A DNA stretch of 64,000 bases. Origin: RAM1 sp050247515. Lineage in GTDB: Bacteria; Pseudomonadota; Gammaproteobacteria; Burkholderiales; Burkholderiaceae_C. The translations under genes were made by a program, and so were the position numbers. Below the pieces are notes generated by a model. That model was not told the origin of the DNA and searched no databases. It was given only the letters and a program-made list of their open reading frames with translations. The stretch covers positions 248,001 to 312,000 of the forward strand of contig JBFWUB010000003.1 in NCBI GenBank assembly GCA_050247515.1. The letters are read 5' to 3'. Position 1 is the stretch's first letter, and every line of letters begins with the position of its first letter. This document shows, piece after piece, positions 27,155-35,103 of the stretch.

Positions 27155-27778
27155 ATGTCTGAAAACACCCAAAAGGGCTTCACCCACGAAAAGGTGGAGA
27201 CCAACAACTTCCTGATGATCGTGCTGATCCTGCTGGTGATCGCGGTCGGCGGCCTGGTCGAGATCGTGCCGCTGTTCTTCCAGAAGTCCACCACGCAGGC
27301 GGTGCAGGGCATCAAGCCCTACACGGCGGTGCAGCTGGTGGGGCGCGACGTGTACATCCGCGAGGGCTGCTACAACTGCCATTCGCAGATGATCCGGCCG
27401 TTCCGCGCCGAGACGCTGCGCTACGGCCACTACTCGGTGGCGGGCGAATTCGTGTACGACCACCCGTTCCAGTGGGGCAGCAAGCGCACCGGGCCCGATC
27501 TGGCGCGCGTGGGCGGCAAGTACAGCGACGACTGGCACCGCATCCACCTGAACAACCCGCGCGATGTGGTGCCCGAGTCCAACATGCCCGCCTACCCCTG
27601 GCTTGACAAGGCGCTGGTGGACCCGGCTGACGTGGCCCCGCGCATGAAGGCGCTGCGCACCGTGGGCGTGCCCTACACCGACGCCGAAATTGCCAAGGCG
27701 GCCGAGGATGTGAAGGGCAAGACCGAGATGGATGCCCTTGTCGCGTACCTTCAGGTCATGGGCGTAGCCCTGAAATGA
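27155..27778 (+). CDS. ccoO: cbb3-type oxidase monoheme cytochrome c subunit
   Basis: A 207-residue protein anchored by one N-terminal membrane span (about residues 20-42), with a periplasmic class I cytochrome domain. Heme c is bound by CYNCH (Cys72, Cys75, His76), and the methionine ligand lies in the NMPAYPW region. It passes electrons from CcoP to the catalytic subunit. The gene follows ccoN by 12 bp and is followed by a palindromic spacer repeat. Confidence 0.96.
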   Translation: MSENTQKGFTHEKVETNNFLMIVLILLVIAVGGLVEIVPLFFQKSTTQAVQGIKPYTAVQLVGRDVYIREGCYNCHSQMIRPFRAETLRYGHYSVAGEFVYDHPFQWGSKRTGPDLARVGGKYSDDWHRIHLNNPRDVVPESNMPAYPWLDKALVDPADVAPRMKALRTVGVPYTDAEIAKAAEDVKGKTEMDALVAYLQVMGVALK

Positions 27779-27780
27779 CC

Positions 27781-27861
27781 CACCCCCGAAGCGCCTTCGG
27801 CGCCTCCCCCTCAAGGGGGCGCCACCAGCGGCCCGGCAAAGCCGGTTCCGCGGTAGCCCCG
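27781..27861 (+). repeat. GC-rich palindromic spacer repeat, copy 3, inside the cco operon
   Basis: The same ordered palindromes as at 5525-5609 (GAAGCGCCTTCGGCGC, CCCCCTCAAGGGGG, CCGGCAAAGCCGG), placed between ccoO and ccoQ. It widens an otherwise tight gap to 104 bp. As RNA it can fold into at least three hairpins and may affect stability of the upstream message. Confidence 0.8.
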
Positions 27862-27882
27862 TGAAGAAAGAAGAGGATCGAT

Positions 27883-28020
27883 ATGGACGTCAACACCCTG
27901 CGCATCGTGGCCACGCTGGCCGCCTTTGTGACCTTCCTGGGCATCGTCGCCTGGGCCCTGGCCGGGCGCAACAAGGCCCGTTTTGAAGAAGCGGCGCAAT
28001 TGCCGTTTGAACAGGACTGA
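27883..28020 (+). CDS. ccoQ: cbb3 oxidase small subunit CcoQ
   Basis: A 45-residue single-span protein (LRIVATLAAFVTFLGIVAWA as membrane segment) with a short charged tail, in the canonical position between ccoO and ccoP. CcoQ stabilises the assembled oxidase. A GAGGAT ribosome-binding site precedes the ATG. Too short for most gene callers, but position, length and composition are typical. Confidence 0.9.
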   Translation: MDVNTLRIVATLAAFVTFLGIVAWALAGRNKARFEEAAQLPFEQD

Positions 28021-28029
28021 AGCAACATC

Positions 28030-28944
28030 ATGAGCGACTTCACAAGCAACTTCTGGTCGGTCTATGTGGCCGGCATCACGCTGGTGGGCATCTTCGCCTG
28101 CCTGGTCCTGCTGTGGGTGACCGCCCGCAAGAAGGTCCCGGCCACCGCCGACAACAGCACCGGCCATGTGTGGGACGAAGACCTGCGCGAAATGAACAAC
28201 CCGCTGCCGCGCTGGTGGGTGTGGATGTTCGTCATCACCATCGTGTTCTCGCTGCTGTACCTCGTGGCCTACCCGGGCCTGGGCAGCTACCAGGGCAAGC
28301 TGGCCTGGACGTCGCAGGGCGAGCACAGCAATGAAATGAACAAGGCCGCCAAGGCGCTGGAGCCGCTGTACGCGCGCTACACCGGCCTGCCGCCCGAGCA
28401 GGTGGCAGCTGACGCCGGTGCCATGGCGATCGGCGAGCGCCTGTTCATGAACAACTGCGCGCAATGCCACGGCTCGGACGCACGCGGCAGCAAGGGCTTT
28501 CCCAACCTGGCCGACGCCGACTGGCTGCACGGCGGCACGCCCGACAAGATCAAGGAAACCCTGGTCAAGGGCCGCACCGGCAACATGCCGCCCATGGCCG
28601 CGGCGCTGGGCACGCCCGACGACGTGAAGAACGTGGCCCACTACGTGCTGAGCCTGTCGGGCAGCCCGCATGATTCGCTGCGCGCGTCGCTGGGCAAGAG
28701 CAAGTTCGGCGCCTGCGCCGCCTGCCACGGCATGGACGGCAAGGGCAACCAGGCCCTGGGCGCGCCCAACCTGAGCGACGGCATCTGGCTGCACGGCTGG
28801 GGCGAGAACGCCATCGTGTCCATCATCAACACCGGCAAGGTCAACCAGATGCCGGCCCAGGCCGACAAGCTGACCGAAGCCCAGGTGCATGTGCTGGCCA
28901 GCTACGTGTGGGGCCTGTCCAACCGCGGCGGCGCCAAGCCCTGA
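28030..28944 (+). CDS. ccoP: cbb3-type oxidase diheme cytochrome c subunit
   Basis: 304 residues with two membrane spans (about 11-31 and 62-82), then two cytochrome domains in the periplasm. The hemes are bound by CAQCH (143-147) and CAACH (229-233). It accepts electrons from soluble cytochromes or the bc1 complex and hands them to CcoO. The double-span N-terminus is the common betaproteobacterial form. It is 9 bp downstream of ccoQ. Confidence 0.96.
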   Translation: MSDFTSNFWSVYVAGITLVGIFACLVLLWVTARKKVPATADNSTGHVWDEDLREMNNPLPRWWVWMFVITIVFSLLYLVAYPGLGSYQGKLAWTSQGEHSNEMNKAAKALEPLYARYTGLPPEQVAADAGAMAIGERLFMNNCAQCHGSDARGSKGFPNLADADWLHGGTPDKIKETLVKGRTGNMPPMAAALGTPDDVKNVAHYVLSLSGSPHDSLRASLGKSKFGACAACHGMDGKGNQALGAPNLSDGIWLHGWGENAIVSIINTGKVNQMPAQADKLTEAQVHVLASYVWGLSNRGGAKP

Positions 28945-28970
28945 CGCGGCGCCACTGACTTCCCGAGCGT

Positions 28971-30410
28971 TTGCCCGTGTCCACCCGCAAGGTCATCCCC
29001 ATCCAGCCCGTGGCCGGCGAGCCGCAGGAAATCTCTCTTTACGCCGCGCAGGAGAAGATCTACCCGCGCTCGGTCAGCGGCCTGTTCGCGCGCTGGCGCT
29101 GGGCCATGGTGGTGCTGACCCAATTGGTGTTCTATGGCCTGCCGTGGCTCAGCATGGCGACCGAGGTGGGCCAGCGCCAGGCCGTGCTGTTTGACCTGGC
29201 GTCGCGGCGCTTCTACATCTTTGGCCTGGTCCTGTACCCGCAGGACTTCATCTACCTCACGGGGCTGCTGGTGATCTCGGCCCTGTCGCTGTTCCTGTTC
29301 ACGGCGGTGGCGGGGCGGCTGTGGTGCGGCTACGCCTGCCCGCAGACGGTGTACACCGAAATCTTCCTGTGGATAGAGCGCCATGTGGAAGGTGACCGCT
29401 CGGCCCGCATGCGGCTGGACGGCGCGCCGTTCTCCCTGGAAAAGCTGGTCAAGAAATGGGCCAAGCATTTCCTGTGGATCAGCGTGGCGCTGTGGACGGG
29501 CTTTACCTTCGTGGGCTATTTCACGCCCATCAAGGAACTCGGCATGGAATTCCTGCAGACGCGCATGAGCTCCTGGGAAGTGTTCTGGGTGTTCTTCTAC
29601 GGCTTTGCCACCTACGGCAACGCCGGCTTCATGCGCGAGCAGGTGTGCAAGTACATGTGCCCGTACGCGCGCTTCCAGAGCGCGATGTTCGACAAGGACA
29701 CGCTGATCGTGAGCTATGACACCGGGCAGGGCGAGCCGCGCGGGCCACGCTCGCGCAGTGCCGACTACGCCGCCAGGGGCCTGGGCACGTGCGTGGACTG
29801 CACCCTGTGCGTGCAGGTCTGCCCCACCGGCATCGACATCCGCAACGGCCTGCAGTACGAATGCATCGGCTGCGGCGCCTGCGCCGACGTGTGCGACACC
29901 GTGATGGACAAGATGGGTTACCCCCGCGGCCTGGTTCGCTACACCACGCAGAACGCCGTGGCAAAGGGCTGGACGCGTGCGCAGATCCTGCGCCACGTGC
30001 TGCGCCCGCGCGTGCTCCTGTATTCGGCCATTCTGGCGGCGGTCTGCGCCGCCATGCTGGCCAGCCTGGTGCTGCGCACGCCGCTCAAGGTGGACGTGGT
30101 GCGCGACCGGGCGGCGCTGTCACGCATCGCCGAAGGCGGCCGGCTGGAAAACGTCTATCGCCTGCAGGTCATGAACGCCACCGAATCGCAGCAGCGCTAC
30201 CGCATCACCGCCACCGGCCTGGACGGCCTGGGCGTGGCCAGCGAAGCCGAAGTCACGGTCGGCCCGGCCGAATCCCGCTGGGTACCGGTGCGCCTGCAGA
30301 TACCTTACGGTTCAGCCGCGCCGGGCTCGCACCCGATCCGCTTCAACATCGACGACACCGACGGCAACGCGCATGTGAGCGAAAAGTCCGTCTTTCTGGT
30401 TCCACGCTGA
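28971..30410 (+). CDS. ccoG: cbb3 oxidase accessory protein CcoG (cupric reductase, RdxA/FixG family)
   Basis: A membrane-bound polyferredoxin of 479 residues, proposed to reduce Cu(II) for delivery by CcoI. Five hydrophobic segments in the first half include LWCGYACPQTVYTE. Two [4Fe-4S] motifs are visible: CVDCTLCVQVCPTG and CIGCGACADVCD. The C-terminal immunoglobulin-like domain occupies about 370-479. No ATG is available: the start is TTG at 28971 or GTG at 28977, two codons apart, with weak ribosome-binding sequence for both. Confidence 0.94.
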   Translation: MPVSTRKVIPIQPVAGEPQEISLYAAQEKIYPRSVSGLFARWRWAMVVLTQLVFYGLPWLSMATEVGQRQAVLFDLASRRFYIFGLVLYPQDFIYLTGLLVISALSLFLFTAVAGRLWCGYACPQTVYTEIFLWIERHVEGDRSARMRLDGAPFSLEKLVKKWAKHFLWISVALWTGFTFVGYFTPIKELGMEFLQTRMSSWEVFWVFFYGFATYGNAGFMREQVCKYMCPYARFQSAMFDKDTLIVSYDTGQGEPRGPRSRSADYAARGLGTCVDCTLCVQVCPTGIDIRNGLQYECIGCGACADVCDTVMDKMGYPRGLVRYTTQNAVAKGWTRAQILRHVLRPRVLLYSAILAAVCAAMLASLVLRTPLKVDVVRDRAALSRIAEGGRLENVYRLQVMNATESQQRYRITATGLDGLGVASEAEVTVGPAESRWVPVRLQIPYGSAAPGSHPIRFNIDDTDGNAHVSEKSVFLVPR

Positions 30411-30420
30411 GGAGGTTTCC

Positions 30421-30705
30421 ATGAGCCATGCCGCGCAACAAACAGCATCCGTCCCGCAGCCCTGGTGGCGCTTTGGCATGGTCTGGCTGGTGCTTGCAGG
30501 CCCCGCCGTGGTGGTGGTGGCCGGCATTGTGACGGCCTGGATCGCCATGAACGGCGCCGACACGCTGGTCAGCACCGACTACTACCGCCGCGGCATCGAA
30601 ATCAACAAAACCCTGCTGCCCGCGGTGCAGGGCCGCAACCATGCGGCCACGCCGGTGCCGGCCGGCGGCGCGGGGCAACCCGCCGTGCAACCCGCGGCAC
30701 AGTGA
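30421..30705 (+). CDS. ccoH: cbb3 oxidase assembly protein CcoH (FixH family)
   Basis: A 94-residue protein with one membrane span (about 19-41) and a periplasmic part beginning NGADTLVSTDYYRRGIEINK, the segment conserved in FixH/CcoH. Shorter than most FixH proteins (about 150-170), as is common in this group. A strong ribosome-binding site (GAGGAGG) directly follows the ccoG stop. It is needed for stable assembly of the oxidase. Confidence 0.85.
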   Translation: MSHAAQQTASVPQPWWRFGMVWLVLAGPAVVVVAGIVTAWIAMNGADTLVSTDYYRRGIEINKTLLPAVQGRNHAATPVPAGGAGQPAVQPAAQ

Positions 30706-30709
30706 CGCC

Positions 30710-30958
30710 ATGGGTGGCCGCAAACTCATGTGGATTGTGTGGCCGGCCTTCCTGGCGGCCTGCGTGCTGGAGCTGTTCGTCTTCGCGCTGCTGGACCCGC
30801 AGGACCTGCATTGGGCCGGCGCGCCGCTGGCGGTGTCGCGCCAGGGCATCTATACCGCCGCGTTCTTTGCGTTCTGGGTCATCTGCATGGTGTCCAGCGC
30901 CCTCACGGCGCTGCTGTGCATGCCGGCCGGGGAAGTCAACGAAAGCGATCCGGTTTGA
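30710..30958 (+). CDS. Small membrane protein of the cco cluster
   Basis: 82 residues with two hydrophobic segments (about residues 8-28 and 49-70). The ATG at 30710 is 4 bp after the ccoH stop, and the TGA overlaps the next start. Not recognised as a named family; similar small proteins are found after ccoH in relatives, but I cannot assign a function. Confidence 0.7.
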   Translation: MGGRKLMWIVWPAFLAACVLELFVFALLDPQDLHWAGAPLAVSRQGIYTAAFFAFWVICMVSSALTALLCMPAGEVNESDPV

Positions 30959-31524
30959 TCCGCATCCTCTGCGCCGTGCTGGCCGCCGTTGCGCTGGGCG
31001 CCTGCACATCCTTGCTGCCCAGCGGCAGCAGCGGGGTGCCCGGGCCGTTTGAGTCCTATGCCCAGGCTGAAGCCGCCGCCGGCGCCATCACGGCCTTCAG
31101 CACCCGCGTGGCGCAGCTGCCCGCGATGGGCTTTGACGCCGACGCCGGGCGCAACGTGACGCGCGTGCCCTACCCGGACATCATCGGCCGGCTGGTGCCG
31201 CATCCGGGCGTGCCGCTGCAGGACCTGGACCCGGGCATCCGCCAGTGCATCCAGGCGCAGCAGCGCTGCCAGGCCTGGCTGTTCCACTTCGAGCAGCAGG
31301 ACCGCCGGCGCGAGGGCAGCTTCTGGCTGGACTTTTTCAACATCCGCCGTGTGACCCATGTCAAGGGCTGGTGGATCGACGTGCTGGTGGTGGCGGCCGA
31401 CGGGGTGGTGGTGTTCCGCAACACGGCCGGCCAGCCGAACGCCGACCGGATGGACCGCGACACCAACCCGCTGGGCCCGTTCCAGCCGGCGGGCGAGGGC
31501 GCGGGCGCCGTGCTGCTGCACTGA
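30955..31524 (+). CDS. Putative lipoprotein
   Basis: A 189-residue protein starting with TTG at 30955, overlapping the previous stop (TTGA). The N-terminus (MIRILCAVLAAVALGAC) is a lipoprotein signal peptide with lipobox ALGAC, so Cys17 would be lipidated. The mature part has no recognisable domain; two further cysteines (in IRQCIQAQQRCQ) could form a disulfide. It is co-transcribed with the cco genes and precedes the sensor kinase. No ATG is available in frame, which keeps the start uncertain. Confidence 0.65.
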   Translation: MIRILCAVLAAVALGACTSLLPSGSSGVPGPFESYAQAEAAAGAITAFSTRVAQLPAMGFDADAGRNVTRVPYPDIIGRLVPHPGVPLQDLDPGIRQCIQAQQRCQAWLFHFEQQDRRREGSFWLDFFNIRRVTHVKGWWIDVLVVAADGVVVFRNTAGQPNADRMDRDTNPLGPFQPAGEGAGAVLLH

Positions 31525-31566
31525 CCGCCGGGGCGCGGGCCGGCGGCCGCGGGGTTATGCTGTGGC

Positions 31567-32658
31567 TTGCAGCAACCCCCCGACCGACCCGACGTGCCCA
31601 TTTCATCCTCCGACCGGACCGACAACGCCACCGAGCGCCTGGCGGGCCTGCTCGAATCGGCCATGGACGCCATCATCACGGTGGACGAGGCCCAGAACGT
31701 CATCCTGTACAACCGCGCGGCGGAAACCATCTTTGGCTGGCCTGCGGCGCAGGTGCTGGGCCAGCCGCTGGTCAAGCTGATCCCCGGACGCTTTCACGCC
31801 AGCCACGGCGGCCACATGAAGCGCTTCGGCACGACCGGCGTCACCTCGCGCCGCATGGGCGGGGCCAACCTGGTGTATGGCCTGCGCCGCGGCGGCGAGG
31901 AATTTCCCGTGGAGGCGTCCATCTCGCAGCTGGACACGCCCGACGGCCGCCTGTTCACCGTGATCCTGCGCGACGCCACCGAGCGCATCCGTGCCCAGGA
32001 AGAGCTGGCCGCCTATGCCGCGCAGGCCAGCGCCATCCGCGAGCAGGAAAAAACCCGCGTGGCGCGCGAACTGCACGACGAACTGGCCCAGTCGCTCACC
32101 GCGCTGAAGATGGACACCATCTGGCTGCGCGACCACCCCGCGGTGGCCGGCGCGGACGTGCAGGCCAAGCTGGCCGGCATGCTGGCCATGCTGGACGCCA
32201 GCGTGGCCGCCACGCGCCGCATCGCCGCCGACCTGCGCCCGCTGGTGCTGGACGACCTGGGCCTGGTGGCGGCGATTGAATGGCTGACGCAGAACTTCAC
32301 CCAGCGCCACGGCGTGGCCTGCGCGCTGGACATGGACGAAGACCTGGAGCTGCACGAGCCCTATGCCACGGCGGTGTTTCGCATCGTGCAGGAATCGCTG
32401 GTCAACGTGGCCAAGCACGCCGGGGCCAGCCAGGTGCAGGTGCAGGTGGCCCGCGCCGGCGGCGAAGTCACGCTGCGCGTGGCCGACGACGGCGCCGGCT
32501 TTGAGACGGCCGCGCCGCGCAAGAGCGGCTCGCTGGGCCTCGCGGGCCTGCGCGAACGCGCGCAGCTGCTCAAGGGCACGGTCAGCATCACCAGCGCGCC
32601 GGGGCAGGGTACGGTGGTGCAGGCGCACATTCCGGTACAGGAGGGCCGTGCCCCATGA
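31567..32658 (+). CDS. PAS-domain sensor histidine kinase, NarX/DesK type
   Basis: A 363-residue cytoplasmic kinase with no membrane span: PAS domain at about residues 24-140, HisKA_3 dimerisation domain with phosphoacceptor His170 in ARELHDELAQS, and HATPase_c at about 260-360 (DDGAGF and GLAGLRERA motifs). The PAS F-helix region reads RFHASHGGHMKRF; His80 aligns with the heme-ligand His200 of Bradyrhizobium FixL, but the FixL Arg220 is not conserved. Start TTG 31567, or GTG 31594. It overlaps the response regulator gene by 4 bp. Low-oxygen sensing is suggested by location, not shown. Confidence 0.88.
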   Translation: MQQPPDRPDVPISSSDRTDNATERLAGLLESAMDAIITVDEAQNVILYNRAAETIFGWPAAQVLGQPLVKLIPGRFHASHGGHMKRFGTTGVTSRRMGGANLVYGLRRGGEEFPVEASISQLDTPDGRLFTVILRDATERIRAQEELAAYAAQASAIREQEKTRVARELHDELAQSLTALKMDTIWLRDHPAVAGADVQAKLAGMLAMLDASVAATRRIAADLRPLVLDDLGLVAAIEWLTQNFTQRHGVACALDMDEDLELHEPYATAVFRIVQESLVNVAKHAGASQVQVQVARAGGEVTLRVADDGAGFETAAPRKSGSLGLAGLRERAQLLKGTVSITSAPGQGTVVQAHIPVQEGRAP

Positions 32659-33287
32659 TCCGCATCGTGATGGCCGACGACCACGCCATCGTGCGTGAGG
32701 GGCTCAAGCGCATCGTCGCTTCGGCCGAGGATTTCGAGGTGGTGGACGAGGCCGGCGACGGCAACGAGGTCATGCGCATCGTGCGCGAGCGCGCGTTTGA
32801 CGTGCTGGTGCTGGACCTGTCCATGCCCGGGCGCAGCGGCATGGAACTCATCAAGCTGGCCAAGGCCGAAAAGCCCAGGCTGCGCATCCTGGTGCTGAGC
32901 ATGCACCAGGAGCAGCAGTACGCGGTGCGTGCCATCAAGGCAGGTGCCAGCGGCTACCTCACCAAGGAAAGCGCCCCGGCCCAGCTGGTGCAGGCCATCC
33001 GCAAGATCGCCTCGGGCGGCGCCTACATCTCGGCCGAAGTGGCCGAGCAACTGGCCCTGGGCGCGATGCCCGGGGGCAGCACCGCCCCGCATGAGTCACT
33101 GTCGGCGCGTGAATTTGAAGTCTTCCGCCTGCTGGTGGCGGGCGTGTCGGTGACGGACATCGCCAGCCAGCTCACGCTGTCGGTCAAGACCGTGAGCACC
33201 CACAAGGCCAACCTGATGCAGAAGATGGGCCTGGACAACCAGACCGACCTGATCCGCTACGCGCTGCGCCACGGGCTGGCGGAGTAG
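32655..33287 (+). CDS. NarL/FixJ-family response regulator
   Basis: 210 residues. The receiver domain (1-120) has phospho-acceptor Asp54 in LVLDLSMPG, and the acidic pair is DD at 8-9. A LuxR-type helix-turn-helix follows at about 145-205 (LSAREFEVFRLLVAG, then SVKTVSTHKANLMQK). The start overlaps the kinase stop (ATGA), so it is the cognate partner. Its targets are unknown; a palindrome just after the gene is a candidate site. Confidence 0.93.
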   Translation: MIRIVMADDHAIVREGLKRIVASAEDFEVVDEAGDGNEVMRIVRERAFDVLVLDLSMPGRSGMELIKLAKAEKPRLRILVLSMHQEQQYAVRAIKAGASGYLTKESAPAQLVQAIRKIASGGAYISAEVAEQLALGAMPGGSTAPHESLSAREFEVFRLLVAGVSVTDIASQLTLSVKTVSTHKANLMQKMGLDNQTDLIRYALRHGLAE

Positions 33288-33292
33288 GGCTA

Positions 33293-33314
33293 TGGCTAGG
33301 ACAATTCCTAGCCA
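33293..33314. promoter_or_regulatory. Palindrome, candidate response-regulator site or weak terminator
   Basis: TGGCTAGGA-CAAT-TCCTAGCCA is a perfect 9-bp inverted repeat, 6 bp after the response regulator stop and 98 bp before the receiver gene. There is no T-run, which argues against an intrinsic terminator. The core TAGGACAATTCCTA looks like two inverted heptamers of the type bound by some NarL-family regulators. Confidence 0.5.
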
Positions 33315-33411
33315 CGTCGCCCGCTGTCCGAGCCGCTTTTAGGACTCCCCCGAGCCTGTATTTCAGCCGCCGCCGATGGTGGCCGATGCCGATGGCGGCG
33401 ACAGTACAGGC

Positions 33412-33819
33412 ATGCCATCCAGTAACGCCTCCACCGCAGCGCCCAGGGTCTTCCTGGCCGACGACTCCGCCCCGATCCGGGACCGGGTGGCCGCCATGCT
33501 GTGCGCCCGTGGCATGACGATTGCCGGCGAAGCCGCCACGCCCGCCGGCTGCATTGACGCCATTCTGGCCACCCACCCCGATGTGGTGGTGCTGGACGTG
33601 CAGCTCGAAGGCGGCACCGGCCTGCAGGTGTTGCAGGCCGTTCGTGCCACCACGCCGGACATTGCCTTCGTCGTGTTCAGCAACACAGCCGGGCCGGTGT
33701 ACCGCAAGCGTTACCTCGGCGCTGGCGCCACCGACTTTCTGGACAAGAACGCCGAATTCGACCAGCTGGCGCAGGCCGTGGCCCGCGCCGCGCCGCACGC
33801 CCCATCCCTGAAACATTGA
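33412..33819 (+). CDS. Stand-alone receiver-domain protein
   Basis: A 135-residue single receiver domain without an output domain; Asp62 in VVVLDVQLEG is the expected phosphorylation site, with DD at 17-18 and a conserved lysine in FLDKNAEF. The start is ATG 33412, or ATG 33376 with 12 more residues; neither has a strong ribosome-binding site. It lies between the NarL-type regulator and the FNR homologue and may modulate the same kinase, for example as a phosphate sink. That role is inference. Confidence 0.82.
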   Translation: MPSSNASTAAPRVFLADDSAPIRDRVAAMLCARGMTIAGEAATPAGCIDAILATHPDVVVLDVQLEGGTGLQVLQAVRATTPDIAFVVFSNTAGPVYRKRYLGAGATDFLDKNAEFDQLAQAVARAAPHAPSLKH

Positions 33820-33852
33820 GCCGCCCCCAAAAGCCAACCCGGAGGAAACCCC

Positions 33853-34641
33853 ATGAACACCGCAATGCTTGAAGCCCCCGTTCGCCCCGTGCAGTTCGTG
33901 CCTGCGACCAGGGCCCGTGCCAGCAGCGCCGTGCCGCCGCTGAAGACGCAGTGCGCCACCTGCCACCTGCGCGACCTGTGCCTGCCCTGCGGCATGACCG
34001 GCGACGAAATGGGTGACCTGGACAGCCTGAACTTCGGCCGCCGCAAGGTGGAGGCCGGGCAGAACCTGTACCTGGAGGGCGACCGCTTCAACACCATCCA
34101 TGCGGTGCGCAGCGGCACGTTCAAGACCAGCCTGATGCTGGCCGACGGGCGCGAGCAGGTGGCCGGCTTTTACATGGCCGGCGAGCTGATGGGGCTGGAC
34201 GGCATTGCCAGCGGCCGTCATGCGTCCAGCGCCATTGCGCTGGAAGACGCCGAGGTCTGCGCCATCCCCTACAGCCACCTGACCCAGGTGGCCATCCGCA
34301 GCGCGGGCCTGCAGCAGGCCGTGACGCGGCTGATGAGCCGCGAAATCGTGCGCGAGCACAGTCTCATGATGCTGCTGGGCAGCATGAATGCCGAAGAGCG
34401 CCTGGCCGCCTTCCTGCTGAACCTGTCGCAGCGCCTGAAAGCGCGCGGCTACTCAGCCAGCGAATTCCACCTGCGCATGTCGCGCGCCGAGATCGGCAGC
34501 TACCTGGGCCTGAAGCTGGAGACAGTGAGCCGCACGTTCTCGGCCTTCCAGCAGCAGCGGCTGCTGGAGGTGGACAAGAAGCATGTGCGCATTCTGGATT
34601 TGGACGGATTGACCCGGGCATTCGAGATGCGTGTGCATTGA
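33853..34641 (+). CDS. FNR/CRP-family regulator, second FNR homologue
   Basis: 262 residues with cNMP-binding fold and C-terminal winged helix (ETVSRTFS is the recognition-helix signature of FNR). Cysteines Cys34, Cys37 and Cys43 in CATCHLRDLC, plus Cys136 in AEVCAIPY, match the four [4Fe-4S] ligands of E. coli FNR, so it is likely a direct oxygen sensor. GGAGG precedes the ATG. It is the last gene of the block that starts with the sensor kinase, analogous in position to FixK. It differs from the fnr gene at 36186 mostly in the N-terminus and in the region after the winged helix. Confidence 0.9.
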   Translation: MNTAMLEAPVRPVQFVPATRARASSAVPPLKTQCATCHLRDLCLPCGMTGDEMGDLDSLNFGRRKVEAGQNLYLEGDRFNTIHAVRSGTFKTSLMLADGREQVAGFYMAGELMGLDGIASGRHASSAIALEDAEVCAIPYSHLTQVAIRSAGLQQAVTRLMSREIVREHSLMMLLGSMNAEERLAAFLLNLSQRLKARGYSASEFHLRMSRAEIGSYLGLKLETVSRTFSAFQQQRLLEVDKKHVRILDLDGLTRAFEMRVH

Positions 34642-34710
34642 TTTTTCTTCGTGAGGCACACAAGAACTGCTGGGCTTGCGCCTGGAGCAGAACGAAGGCA
34701 CCCCCCCGGC

Positions 34711-34745
34711 TGTCATACCGGACTTGATCCGGGATCCATGCCGCG
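34711..34745. repeat. Short dispersed repeat with CCGGACTTGATCCGG core
   Basis: Contains TGTCATACCGGACTTGATCC followed by GGGATCCATG, a motif I know as a frequent intergenic repeat in several proteobacterial genomes. The centre is an imperfect palindrome. It is seen once in this window. Confidence 0.55.
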
Positions 34746-34790
34746 CCAGCAGTTGGCGGTACTTGAAGCACGAATGGCTACTGCGTGCGG

Positions 34791-35021
34791 CTACGCCGCC
34801 TCCAGCATGAACTCAACCTTCACAGCGTCAAACGGAAACACCACGCCACCTTCAGCCGCGCGGCTGAGAATGCCTGCGTCCAGCAGGGCGACCACGTCGC
34901 CGTGCACCGCCTTCACATCACGCCCCACGCGCCGGGCCGCCTCGCGGATGGACATGGCACCGGCCCCACACATGGCCTTGAGCAGTTCCCAGCGTTTGGC
35001 TGTGGCCGGCGCGCTGACCCA
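34791..35021 (-). pseudogene. Remnant of a winged-helix DNA-binding protein (HVO_A0114-like)
   Basis: The frame reads from a TGA at 35022-35024 through AKRWELLKAMCGAG, then SIREAARRVGRDVKAVHGDV, to a stop at 34791. This is the C-terminal helix-turn-helix half of a small regulator often paired with a RelE-like or HEPN-type partner. The N-terminal half (about 40-50 residues) is missing. The only internal ATG (34973) would begin in the middle of the domain. No partner gene remains. Short repeats lie on both sides (34711 and 35060). Confidence 0.6.
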
Positions 35022-35059
35022 TCACACTGCGAGTGGTGCCAGCGCTTACCCAACGCCTG

Positions 35060-35095
35060 CCCTCACCCCAGCCCTCTCCCAGGGGGAGAGGGGGC
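35060..35095. repeat. Short palindromic repeat (CCCTCTCCC/GGGAGAGGG type)
   Basis: CCCTCACCCCAGCCCTCTCC followed by CAGGGGGAGAGGGGGC forms a strong hairpin. This motif is a very common intergenic repeat in proteobacterial chromosomes. It ends 8 bp from the stop codon of the next gene and could act as its transcript end. Confidence 0.65.
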
Positions 35096-35103
35096 AATGC
35101 AGG

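Noticed and set aside
25649..27814. A 721-codon frame opposite ccoN and ccoO
   Set aside because: It is a His/Val/Gln-rich shadow frame of two certain oxidase genes.
30954..30967. FNR-like sequence TTGAT-CCGC-ATCCT before the lipoprotein gene
   Set aside because: Two mismatches in the second half-site, and it lies within tightly coupled coding sequence.
34791..34973. A complete 60-residue gene starting at the internal ATG
   Set aside because: The protein-like sequence continues upstream of this ATG to a stop codon, showing a truncated domain and not a natural start.
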